Shown in pieces: positions 47,437-56,326 of a stretch of 64,000 bases of DNA (position 1 is its first letter; every line of letters begins with the position of its first letter). Made by a program: the position numbers and the translations under genes. Under the pieces are notes generated by a model. It made no database searches. It was given only the letters and a program-made list of their open reading frames with translations, and was not told the origin of the DNA. Location of the stretch: contig WSYJ01000060.1 of the NCBI GenBank assembly GCA_020186115.1, positions 744,001 to 808,000 of the forward strand. Direction: 5' to 3'. Source of the DNA: Histomonas meleagridis. Taxonomy: Eukaryota > Parabasalia > Tritrichomonadida > Dientamoebidae.

Positions 47437-47721
47437 AACTGTAATATTTTTAGCAATCTTGGTGTTCTTTGAGAACTTAGTGATATGGATTTCAAATCAT
47501 CTGGATGGAAAGATCCATTCCATACAAAAACGGTTGCCCAAAAAATCTGTACAATCAAAATTTCAATTACAATCGATTTTTCTCAGAATCTGTGTTAAAC
47601 TGTCGAATTCATTTGTCCGCAATCAAAAAGTTAAATAAATTTTGATTTGAATGGATTTTGATTTTTATATTATCAAAAAGTTGTGCCAAATTCTTATTGG
47701 TTGACAAACAATTTCTTCTTG
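47437..47721. other. 3' flank of the Nup107-like gene
   Basis: A 70-codon frame overlapping the Nup107 end (47426-47638) and the GTG-started part of the next frame are not called. No other feature is seen. Confidence 0.3.
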
Positions 47722-49367
47722 ATGCTATCTATGCTTCTATTTTATACTTTCTTTAAACATAACTTAAGTCAAGAACACTTTAAAATCTTACAGAAAAAAA
47801 AGCAATTCAAAAAAATTGTTCCACTAATTCAAAATCTGAATGCACAAATTGAATTTATACAAATTGTTAATACTGATCATTACGCTACTAGAGGCTATCA
47901 AAGGTTTAAGCTTTTTTTAAGATGCACTTTTGATTATTATAAAACAAATCTTGTAAATTCCAAAATGTATTTTTGTAGAAACAATTTTATCGAAATTTTA
48001 GTGATGTTTTCTTGTTTTCTATTTTCTTTTGTGTTTTTTTTATTTCTTTTTTCAAGATTTTTATTATTTTATAAAAAGAAAAAAAATATAACAGAACATA
48101 ACAATAATCTCAAGATATTTTTGATATTTTTTGTTATATTTTTTGTAAATTCGATTCAAGAATATAATGAAGAAACTTTTACACTTACAGTCAATAGCAC
48201 TAATGAATTTACACAAGATTATAAAGCAACAACCAAACATGTTATTATTGGTGGTGAAATCAAAGAAATTCCTTCAATGTCATTTGAAAAATTGGTCAAA
48301 TCTTTATACTGCATATATTGGTGATTCAGTAATAACGATTCACTTTTTCTGCATTTGGCACATGTTCCAATTTGAAATCAGTTTATATTGGGAAAAATGT
48401 CACAACAATTTCTGGCGGTGCATTTGCATATTGCACAAGTTTGAAATGCATTTTCTTTAATGGTGAAAAAGAACCAACATTTCGATCAACATTATTTTTT
48501 TCATTAGCATTTGATAATGTTCCGTCAACAACAGTTATGGTTCCATCATCATATTCAGGAGATGAATTTGAAGAATTTGAAGTAATTCAAGATACAACGA
48601 TTGAAGGATGTGAAAATGATGACTGGGGCTTGTCAAACATTAAAACAGAAACATTTACACAATCAAATACATTTTCATTATCGAATACATTTACAAAGTC
48701 AAATACATATACTAAATCAAATACATTTACAAAGTCAAATACATTTTCTCAATCGAAAACATTTACAAAATCAAATAATTTTACAAAGTCAAATAATTTC
48801 ATTAATTCAAATACATTTACAAAGTCAAACACATTTGGTCAATCGAATACTTTTACTAAATCTAATACATTCATTAAATCAATGAATTCTGACATTAATT
48901 CTAATACTAATTTTACGATTTCGTTTCTTTTAACATATTCATTAACATTTACACAAACGATTTCATATGAATTAATTGTTACGAATTCATTTACAATTTC
49001 ACTATTTGAATCTAAATATATTTATAGTGAAGTTGAAATGATATATTATAATTATACGATTGTTCGATATTCGACATATTTCACATATTTTTCACAATAT
49101 TTCATTACACTTTATAGTGAAGAACAACAACTCCAAAAATCGAACTTCACCACCAGTCTTTTGATTGGATGCATTTGTGGCGGCATTGCATTTGTTTTCA
49201 TTGTTGTTGGACTGATCATTTTCCTTGTGCATCATCAACGAGGCAAAACAATCGCAATTTCAACGACAGAAGATCTCGAAGAACTTTCAACATCAAACAC
49301 AGAAGAAAAGGAATCAATCCAAAGAATTCGTGACTTTGTTGTAAATGATAATGATCAATGGATTTGA
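47722..49367 (+). pseudogene. BspA-like surface protein copy 1, two frameshifts
   Basis: Nearly identical to copy 2 from about 48058 to 49100, but with two single-base expansions. The first is AAAAA for AAAA in TCATTTGAAAAATTGG, near 48287. The second is TTTTT for TTTT in CACTTTTTCTG, near 48345. These split it into frames 47722-48324 and 48372-49367. The intact reading would have a hydrophobic N-terminus, a TpLRR/BspA leucine-rich repeat (IGKNVTTISGGAFAYCTSL), about 13 hexapeptides of the TFTKSN type, a membrane span (GCICGGIAFVFIVVGLIIFL) and a cytoplasmic tail. BspA-like proteins are large surface families in trichomonads, linked to adhesion. It may be a pseudogene, or the errors may come from homopolymer sequencing. 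Confidence 0.75.
48650..48886 (+). repeat. 18-bp minisatellite encoding TFTKSN hexapeptides, copy 1
   Basis: About 13 degenerate units of the type ACATTTACAAAGTCAAAT. The second residue varies F/Y and the third and fourth vary as TK, TQ, SL, SQ and GQ. It forms the Ser/Thr-rich stalk before the transmembrane part. Confidence 0.8.
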
Positions 49368-49727
49368 ACTCAAGAACAAGAAATAAAAATGTAATAAAAA
49401 TCCATGTAATCGATTTTTATAATATTCTTCGCAGTAAACCTTTTTGTTTTGAACTTCAAATACTCCTAATACATTTGAAATTCATATTTATATTAGATTT
49501 CGAAACATATCATTAAAATAAGTTTAAGTTTTAATTTGAAAAAAATAATTTATCAACTATCATAAAAAAAGATATTTTATGTTAATCAAATCAACTATCA
49601 TTATCATGAAGATTGATATAATCAAAATCTAATAATATTGATTGTGGTGTTCCTTTTTGTTGGTGCACCCCGCAAATGATATTCGTTAACGTTCTCTTCA
49701 ATTTTCTTGAAAACATTTCCTTTGTTA
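49368..49727. other. Spacer between the two BspA-like copies
   Basis: 360 bases of AT-rich sequence with a brief GC-richer patch, GGTGCACCCCGC, near 49662-49673. No gene or repeat boundary is recognised in it. Confidence 0.35.
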
Positions 49728-51458
49728 ATGAAAGCGAATCAATTCAGGTCTTTTGGCTATTTCACGTATTTTTTTTGCATGCATCCGTATACATTTTATT
49801 TCATAAAGGGCATCCTTAATATTTTAAATTTCCTACCAGTTAAAATTAAAAACGATTTCTTTAACAAACAAATTTCAAACAATATCTTAACATCGCCAAG
49901 CAATAGTTTTTCTTGTTTTAATAATTTGTTTGATCAATTTTTTTTTTATGATCATAACTCTTTTCCCATTTATCAAAACTTGATTCACCTAAATGTAAAT
50001 TCGTGTTTTTTATCTAATATTAATTCACTTTTCATAAGTAAATTGTTTAATATGTATAAAAACATTTTTTTGAATTCACATTTATTCTTAATGTTTATTA
50101 TTTTATTATTATTGATTTTCTCCAAACTTTTATTATTTTATAAAAAGAAAAAAAATATAACAAAACATAACAATAATCTCAAGATATTTTTGATATTTTT
50201 TGTTATATTTTTTGTAAATTCGATTCAAGAATATAATGAAGAAACTTTTACACTTACAGTCAATAGCACTAATGAATTTACACAAGATTATAAAGCAACA
50301 ACCAAACATGTTATTATTGGTGGTGAAATCAAAGAAATTCCTTCAATGTCATTTGAAAATTGGTCAAATCTTTATACTGCATATATTGGTGATTCAGTAA
50401 TAACGATTCACTTTTCTGCATTTGGCACATGTTCCAATTTGAAATCAGTTTATATTGGGAAAAATGTCACAACAATTTCTGGCGGTGCATTTGCATATTG
50501 CACAAGTTTGAAATGCATTTTCTTTAATGGTGAAAAAGAACCAACATTTCGATCAACATTATTTTTTTCATTAGCATTTGATAATGTTCCGTCAACAACA
50601 GTTATGGTTCCATCATCATATTCAGGAGATGAATTTGAAGAATTTGAAGTAATTCGAGATACAAAAATTGAAGGATGTGAAAATGATGACTGGGGCTTGT
50701 CAAACATTAAAACAGAAACATTTACACAATCAAATACATTTTCATTATCGAATACATTTACTAAATCAAATCTATTTACACAAAGTAATACGTTTACACC
50801 ATCAAATGCATTTTCTCAAAGTAATACATATACTAAATCAAATACATTTATACCATCAAATACTTTCACTAATTCGAATACATATACTAAATCGAATATA
50901 TTCTCTCAATCTAGTACGTTCACAGAATCAAATACATTTTTTTACTTGAATACTTTCATTAAACCAATTAATTCTAATTCTAATTTCACGATTTCGTTTC
51001 TTTTAACATATTCATTAACATTTACACAAACGATTTCATATGAATTAATTGTTACAAATTCATTTACTATTTCACTATTTGAATCTAAATATATTTACAG
51101 CCAAGTTGAAATGATATATTATAATTATACGATTGTTCAATATTCGACATATTTCACATATTTTTCTAATTTTTATTTTATTTATCAAGGAAATTCATTT
51201 TTACAAGAAGAAACAAATGAAAATGTTATTATTATCATTGTTGTTGTAATTATTGTTATTATTATTGTAATTTTCATAATTATTATTATGTACATTAAAA
51301 GAAAACAACTAAAAATTGAAACTTCAATGATCGAAACATCTAAAGAAGAAGAAATCAACTACATTAACGAAATCGAAACAATTGTACCGAATTCAAACAT
51401 TGAAAATGATCCATTTGCGAATGATTTTCAAGAAGATAATACTATTAACCATTTGTAA
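49728..51458 (+). CDS. BspA-like leucine-rich surface protein, intact copy 2
   Basis: 576 residues from ATG 49728; the true start is uncertain, with 50052 or 50091 as alternatives. The first 140 residues are Phe/Asn-rich and end in a hydrophobic stretch. A second hydrophobic segment, IFLIFFVIFFVNS, looks like a signal peptide. Then comes a TpLRR unit (LYTAYIGDSVITIHFSAFGT and IGKNVTTISGGAFAYCTSL), about 14 hexapeptides of the TFTKSN type, a Thr/Ser region, a very strong membrane span (IIIIVVVIIVIIIVIFIIII) and a tail. The tail contains NDPFANDF, whose DPF is a possible AP-2 or EH-type endocytic signal. It is probably a glycosylated type I adhesin-like surface protein. The gene ends in TAAATG. 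Confidence 0.75.
   Translation: MKANQFRSFGYFTYFFCMHPYTFYFIKGILNILNFLPVKIKNDFFNKQISNNILTSPSNSFSCFNNLFDQFFFYDHNSFPIYQNLIHLNVNSCFLSNINSLFISKLFNMYKNIFLNSHLFLMFIILLLLIFSKLLLFYKKKKNITKHNNNLKIFLIFFVIFFVNSIQEYNEETFTLTVNSTNEFTQDYKATTKHVIIGGEIKEIPSMSFENWSNLYTAYIGDSVITIHFSAFGTCSNLKSVYIGKNVTTISGGAFAYCTSLKCIFFNGEKEPTFRSTLFFSLAFDNVPSTTVMVPSSYSGDEFEEFEVIRDTKIEGCENDDWGLSNIKTETFTQSNTFSLSNTFTKSNLFTQSNTFTPSNAFSQSNTYTKSNTFIPSNTFTNSNTYTKSNIFSQSSTFTESNTFFYLNTFIKPINSNSNFTISFLLTYSLTFTQTISYELIVTNSFTISLFESKYIYSQVEMIYYNYTIVQYSTYFTYFSNFYFIYQGNSFLQEETNENVIIIIVVVIIVIIIVIFIIIIMYIKRKQLKIETSMIETSKEEEINYINEIETIVPNSNIENDPFANDFQEDNTINHL
50712..50970 (+). repeat. 18-bp minisatellite encoding TFTKSN hexapeptides, copy 2
   Basis: About 14 degenerate units, including TFTPSN, TYTKSN, TFIPSN and TFTNSN. 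The unit order differs from copy 1 after the first three units, so this array diverges faster than the flanks. Confidence 0.8.
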
Positions 51459-52144
51459 ATGTAAATATAACTTAAATTTCAAATTATATTTTTATATCTC
51501 ATAAGCAAATCTTTCCATCTGTTTCGAACAATTTGCATTATAAAAACAATGATAAAATATTTTTAACTTTGGGCTTATAAACGTGTAAATTTAACTCTTG
51601 AAAAATTATTTTACGACTCATTTAATATAAAAATTACCCAAACGCATTAAAATACGAAAACAAATTTATAATGAATCTAACATTTCATATTTAGTGAAAA
51701 CTTTAGATATAAATAAATGTTATATAAATTTTTCATTGATTTTGTATAATATATTCGTAAACTGTAATTTCAAAATATTTTTATGAAATTTGTGTTCCAT
51801 CAAATATTTTAACATTTGAAAATTAATATCATTATATCTAAAATACAATACGTATAAGCAAAAATAAATAAATGCAAACAAAAAGTATCAAACGAATTAT
51901 TATATACTATTAAAATTTCTAATTTCATATAAAAGTCAAATATATTAAGGTTTAGCATGATAACATAAATAATTTATTTCTTTTTCATAAATAAACTAAA
52001 AGTGTCATTTGTTCTAAATTTACGAAACGGTTTATCATCTGCCAAATTTTTTACTTTTGAGAGAAATTTCAACTTTTTGAAAGGGCAGATGTTCCAATTT
52101 AAAAATTAATCAAATTTTCAAAGAAACCAACTTTCACTTCACAA
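51459..52144. other. AT-rich intergenic stretch
   Basis: About 690 bases without a gene. AAACGGTTT at 52025-52033 is 112 nt upstream of the next ATG, and an Inr lies directly before it. Confidence 0.4.
52134..52141 (+). promoter_or_regulatory. Inr of the ARL6IP1-like gene
   Basis: TCACTTCACAAATG: TCACT with A+1 at 52136 is nine nt before the ATG at 52145, and a second TCACA follows. Confidence 0.65.
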
Positions 52145-53146
52145 ATGTCGGATCATTCGGACAAATCCTCATCATCAAGTTATGATGTTCCTGAACCAGT
52201 TCAAGAACCAGTCCAAGAACCACCAAAACCTGAAGAACCTGCTTGCAAAATTGGTGGATCATGTGGTGGCTGCTGCCCATTAAAATGCTGCCGCAAATGC
52301 CCATGCGAAGCATTCAAACCAGAAAATATCCAAACCACCCTTGAAAAGAACGAAAAACTTGTTCATGAAGTTCAAGCCATGATTATGTTCAAGCGCCCAA
52401 TTCCATTTGCTATCCTTCTTGTTTTCGTTAACCTTTGCTTCTGCCTTTATCGTGTTCTTGACCTTAACTTTTATGCCTTTGTTACACTTGTTGCTATCAT
52501 TAGACTCCTTTTCAAAATATTCGGCTGCACAATCAAATCAATTGTTCTCAAGACATTCTTTGGTGGTGAAATTCCAAAGGGTGACGGTTCAAACCGCATT
52601 CGTTCTATCGAAGAAGTCAAATTCTTCCTTAACAAAGTTTTAGCACCACTTTTCAACCTCCAAAAGATCATCAAGAAGCTTGCTTCCGATGATTCAGTTA
52701 CAGGACTCCTTATCTATGCCGGAATTCTTTTCTTTGCATTTGTTTTAACCGCTGCAATTGATTTCTTCTGGCCAGTTGTCATTCTTGTTAACCTTCTCCT
52801 CATCCTCCCAGGCGTTCTCCTCCACCCATTAGTTCTTGAACAAATCCAAAAGATCAAAGGAAAGGCTGCACAACAAGCACCAAAGGAAGAAAAGGAAGAA
52901 AAGAAAGAAAAAGACCTCAAGGAAAAGGCTGCTGATTTGAAGGAAAAGATGGAAGAAAAGGCTGAAGACCTTAAAGAAAAGATGGAAAAGAAAGCTGAAG
53001 ACCTTAAGGAAAAGATGGAGGAAAAGATGGAAGAAAAGAAAGAAGAAATCAAGGAAAATCTTGAAGAAAAGAAGAGTGAATCATCTGATAGTGAAAAGAA
53101 GGAAAAATCTTCTGAATCATCTGATTCAGAGAAAAAGAGTGATTAA
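52145..53146 (+). CDS. ER membrane-shaping protein, ARL6IP1/reticulon-like
   Basis: 333 residues. A Ser/Pro/Glu-rich N-terminus is followed by eight cysteines within 21 residues (about 34-54), which could be palmitoylated or bind metal. Two long hydrophobic hairpins follow: FAILLVFVNLCFCLYRVLDL with FYAFVTLVAIIRLLF (about 83-120), and GLLIYAGILFFAFVLTAAID with VVILVNLLLILPGVLLHPLV (about 185-230). The LLLxLPG end of the second hairpin matches ARL6IP1, a reticulon-type protein that bends ER tubules. The tail is a charged helix of near-repeats (DLKEKMEEKAE) and then acidic SDSEKK repeats. Codons are GC-rich and biased, so it is probably abundant. The stop is TAAATC, followed by a hairpin at 53159-53177. 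Confidence 0.65.
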   Translation: MSDHSDKSSSSSYDVPEPVQEPVQEPPKPEEPACKIGGSCGGCCPLKCCRKCPCEAFKPENIQTTLEKNEKLVHEVQAMIMFKRPIPFAILLVFVNLCFCLYRVLDLNFYAFVTLVAIIRLLFKIFGCTIKSIVLKTFFGGEIPKGDGSNRIRSIEEVKFFLNKVLAPLFNLQKIIKKLASDDSVTGLLIYAGILFFAFVLTAAIDFFWPVVILVNLLLILPGVLLHPLVLEQIQKIKGKAAQQAPKEEKEEKKEKDLKEKAADLKEKMEEKAEDLKEKMEKKAEDLKEKMEEKMEEKKEEIKENLEEKKSESSDSEKKEKSSESSDSEKKSD

Positions 53147-53158
53147 ATCATTTGATCA

Positions 53159-53177
53159 CAGCGTATACTTTACGCTG
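53159..53177 (+). terminator. Hairpin just after the ARL6IP1-like stop
   Basis: CAGCGTA, loop TACTT, TACGCTG: a 7-bp GC-containing stem unusual for this AT-rich flank, bracketed by GATCA and ATCA. It lies 12 bases after the stop, so it would be in the 3' UTR or at the cleavage site. Role as a terminator or stabiliser is inference. Confidence 0.35.
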
Positions 53178-53358
53178 ATCATTTATTCACTAATTTTTTT
53201 ATTTTTTTTAGAAAATTCTCTTCATCCAATTTTTGTAAGGTTTTTTATATCTATTCCCATACTCTAAGTAATATATTATATTTGCTATTGATTTCTTTTA
53301 TGCAATGCATTGCTTCTGATGACAGAAAGAAATGTGATGTAAATACGATAATTTTTTA

Positions 53359-53366
53359 TTCATTTA
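53359..53366 (+). promoter_or_regulatory. Inr of the HAD phosphatase gene
   Basis: TTCATTTAATC: TCATT with A+1 at 53362, 15 nt before ATG 53377. It supports the first of three closely spaced in-frame ATGs. Confidence 0.5.
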
Positions 53367-53376
53367 ATCTATCGTT

Positions 53377-54135
53377 ATGATTTGTAAAGTTTACAATGCC
53401 AAAATGAGTGAAATGAAGAACAAAAATATTTTAGTCAGCTTTGATATCGATGCAACGCTTTTGAAGGTACCACTAACAAATAATTGCCATCACGAATCAA
53501 TGGTAAAAGCTATGACAGATATTTTCGGAATTGACCCACCACAAAACTTATCGGAGTATGTTGGATTTAAATTTGCTGGTGTGTCAGATTACACAATAGT
53601 AAGAAGTGTTGTCGAAAAGGCTACAGGTAAAACAGAAAATAATGAAGATTTAATAAATCAAATGATTCTTCTTTCAGAAGAGAATTACGAGAAAAATTAT
53701 GATGGTACAACCGAACTCCTTCCAGGATGTGAACATCTTTTGAAAACACTTAGTGAAAATCCAAATGTTACTGTTGCAATATGCTCAGGAAATTTACCAA
53801 AAATCGGAGAATCAAAACTTGTTGCCGCTGGGCTTTGGAAGTATGTTAATCCTGGCTGTTGTGGTTGGGGACTTCATGAAGACAGAGCCGAAATTTTGAG
53901 GGATACTATCAGCAGATCTAGAGAAGCAACGAAAAAATCATTTGACAAAGTTTACCACATTGGCGATGCTGTACAAGATGTACAGGCTGCGCTTGATGTT
54001 AACAAAACAGAGGAAATCGATGTGATACCAATCGCTGTTCTCACTGGGCGAACCCGTGAATTCCCACCAAACACACGCATTGTAGAGAACCTAGAGAAAG
54101 GGTTCCAGGAGCTGGTGGACTTAATCACGTACTGA
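53377..54135 (+). CDS. HAD-superfamily hydrolase, phosphoglycolate phosphatase-like
   Basis: 252 residues; Mets at codons 10 and 13 are alternative starts. Motif I is VSFDIDATLL (about 21-30), with the nucleophile Asp and general acid Asp in DxDxT. It has Ala where most relatives have Gly. A helical cap (residues 35-110) marks a C1-type HAD. Motif II is ICSGN (about 138), motif III lysine is likely in KIGESKL, and motif IV is HIGDAVQDVQAA (about 196-207). Such enzymes hydrolyse phosphate monoesters of small metabolites in the cytosol; phosphoglycolate-type or nucleotide substrates are typical. The exact substrate is unknown. The last codons are GC-richer. The stop is TGA, followed by ATAAAC. 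Confidence 0.8.
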   Translation: MICKVYNAKMSEMKNKNILVSFDIDATLLKVPLTNNCHHESMVKAMTDIFGIDPPQNLSEYVGFKFAGVSDYTIVRSVVEKATGKTENNEDLINQMILLSEENYEKNYDGTTELLPGCEHLLKTLSENPNVTVAICSGNLPKIGESKLVAAGLWKYVNPGCCGWGLHEDRAEILRDTISRSREATKKSFDKVYHIGDAVQDVQAALDVNKTEEIDVIPIAVLTGRTREFPPNTRIVENLEKGFQELVDLITY

Positions 54136-55072
54136 ATAAACGTTTTTGAAATTCATTCAATTAAAAATATACTAAATAACAAATGATAAAAACATTCGTG
54201 AATAAATTTCTTTATTTCGTTGAACATAAATATGTAAAGTGTTATACGGAATAAAATTATTTTCCTTGATTCGAGTATCATTTTATTTCAAGATCTTCAA
54301 ATATTGTATGAGGATGACGCAATTTCAATCAATGATTGAATGTGAGCAATCTTTCATTTTATTAATTATAATAATAATTTCGAATAAAGAACAATATTTA
54401 TTCAAATTATTCAGTTGTTTTCACGCATTTTTAAATTTAAGAACAATGCCCAAAAGCATTTACCAGAAATGAAACACTTGTTTGACCGGTCAAATATACA
54501 GTATATATTGTTGTATGATACATATGTGCGGACTCTAAACGTGAAAGGATGAATTATCTCAGATTTTGTTAACATTTTATTCATCATGAAGAAAATGATT
54601 ATAAATATATTCTTTGTTGATTAATACATCAATTAATTGGACTCAGATTTTGAAACTCCCAAATTCTTCATTCATTGCATTGATGTATTTTGATTCAGTT
54701 TATTTAATCTTTCTGCTGAATACAACAAATGCGTTTAAAAATTTAGTATGATAATACAAGAAGCATGTGTTTCATTGTGGAATATCTTTTTGCATGGAGT
54801 ATTTTTGTTTTTTTAAGTTGAAAATTTAATAGTGGCATGAGCTTTAAGATTTTACATGCCATTCATCAACAAAACTTGTATTCAAAAATCCGTGTAAAAC
54901 ATACGATAAGAACGCTGGTTTCTCTCAAATATTCTGAAAAATTTCAATTTAAACAGACCGAACATATACACAACTTTTGAATGGAAATCAGTGGTTACTT
55001 AAGTGGGTTTTGAATGGTATCGTTTATACTCCACAGAATTATAAACGTTATACAAAATCAAAATAATTAAAA
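54136..55072. other. AT-rich intergenic stretch
   Basis: About 940 bases. A 77-codon frame (54239-54472) has no Inr or motif. Nothing else is recognised except the promoter of the Rab32-like gene at the right end. Confidence 0.35.
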
Positions 55073-55079
55073 TCATTTA
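55073..55079 (+). promoter_or_regulatory. Inr of the Rab32-like gene
   Basis: AATCATTTAACAAATG: TCATT with A+1 at 55075, nine nt before the ATG at 55084. Confidence 0.65.
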
Positions 55080-55083
55080 ACAA

Positions 55084-55704
55084 ATGAAAGCTTCAACAAA
55101 CAATGAAACTTATAAGATCATAGTTGTCGGCGACATCGGGTCTGGGAAGACATCATTAATTAAAAGATTAGTTCACCATACATTTTCAAATCTGTATCAA
55201 TCAACAATAGGCGCAGACTTTGTAAAATTCGATATTCATTTAGGCCCACAAGAAATAATAAGTCTTCAAATATGGGACATTGCTGGAGGTATAAAAAGAA
55301 ATTGGGTAACAAGAATGTATTACGCATCTGCAACTGCTGCATTAGTACTTTTTGATATGGGAAACAAAAACTCATTTAAATCAGTAATAGATTGGAAAAA
55401 AGACATTGATGATAATGTTGTTACATCGGAAAATAAACCAATTCCATGTTTACTGATTGGAAACAAATTTGATTTAGTAAGAAATACCCAAAAAGATTGG
55501 GGAAAGAGTCAAGAAGAGATGGAAAAATATTGCAAAAAATACGGTTTCTTGGATTTCTTCAAGGTGAGTGCAAAAGATGATATTAATATATCTGAATCAA
55601 TAATGTTTTTAACAAATTATATCGTGGAAAACAGTATCCACTCAGAGGTTTTTTGCAGCACTGAATTGGTTGAGAACCCACAAAGAAATAATTGCTGCAG
55701 ATAA
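55084..55704 (+). CDS. Rab32/38-like small GTPase with degenerate switch II
   Basis: 206 residues. P-loop GDIGSGKTS (16-24), STIGADF (40-46), WDIAGGIKRN (64-73), NKFD (127-130), SAK (162-164) and a C-terminal dicysteine NCC. WDIAG in place of WDTAG, together with TRMYY, FKSVIDWKKDID and GFLDFFKVSAKDDINISES, is the signature of Rab32/38-type GTPases. These act on lysosome-related organelles and mitochondria-associated membranes. The Gln-Glu after DIAG is replaced by Gly-Ile, removing the catalytic glutamine, so this Rab may be locked in the GTP state or hydrolyse slowly. A typical Inr lies nine nt upstream. Confidence 0.88.
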   Translation: MKASTNNETYKIIVVGDIGSGKTSLIKRLVHHTFSNLYQSTIGADFVKFDIHLGPQEIISLQIWDIAGGIKRNWVTRMYYASATAALVLFDMGNKNSFKSVIDWKKDIDDNVVTSENKPIPCLLIGNKFDLVRNTQKDWGKSQEEMEKYCKKYGFLDFFKVSAKDDINISESIMFLTNYIVENSIHSEVFCSTELVENPQRNNCCR

Positions 55705-56326
55705 GCAATTTTGTTTTGAAATTTTATATAAATAAAGAAGACCGTTGAATAAATAATTTTTTAATGCAAAATGCACAGCCTTAAAAAAGAATGAGATTCG
55801 AATGGGATTTTTTTCCTGAATCTAAATTTTTATAAGCATTTAAACGGTTTGATATTTGATAACGGTCATCAGATTGCATCATGAATCAAGAATTTGAAGT
55901 AATTCGTGGCTCAAGTGATGGATATAGAAATACTACAGAGATTCCCAAATACCAAAAAGATGTATTTACAAATTCAAAAAAATTTTTATTTTTAATTCTA
56001 ATTCATAATTTTATTTCTTTTAAAATGTTCAATATATATTAAAATTGATATTTGTTACTCCCATTATAATTCTTATAATTAATTTTATTTTTACCATCAT
56101 GAAACATCTAAGAATTGACAGTAATACTGATATCAGAACAAACATACAAATAAGAGAAATCAACAACATTCGTAATGAAACACATTAAGAGTTTAATGAA
56201 CTTTTTCTTCAGTAAACAACAAACTTAAGTTTTAATCAAAATTTGTTTTTTAAATTGTGCGAATTTCTTTGTAATGACAGATATTAATTATTTATTAATT
56301 CCGATTCAGTGAATACTGAACATTTT
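55705..56326. other. Intergenic region with BspA-like relic
   Basis: Holds AAACGGTTT at 55842-55850, a nearby AACGGTC, and the relic at 55881-56188. No intact gene. Confidence 0.4.
55881..56188 (+). pseudogene. BspA-like gene relic
   Basis: From ATG the DNA GAATTTGAAGTAATTCG is identical to the BspA-like copies (EFEVIR). The LRR and stalk are missing. Further on, a hydrophobic stretch, TPIIILIINFIFTIMKHL, and a tail, RIDSNTDIRTNIQIREINN, resemble the copy 2 span and tail (IIIIMYIKRKQLKIETSMIE and EEEINYINEIE). The two parts are not in one clean frame. It reads as a deletion derivative of the family at 47722-51458. Confidence 0.45.
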
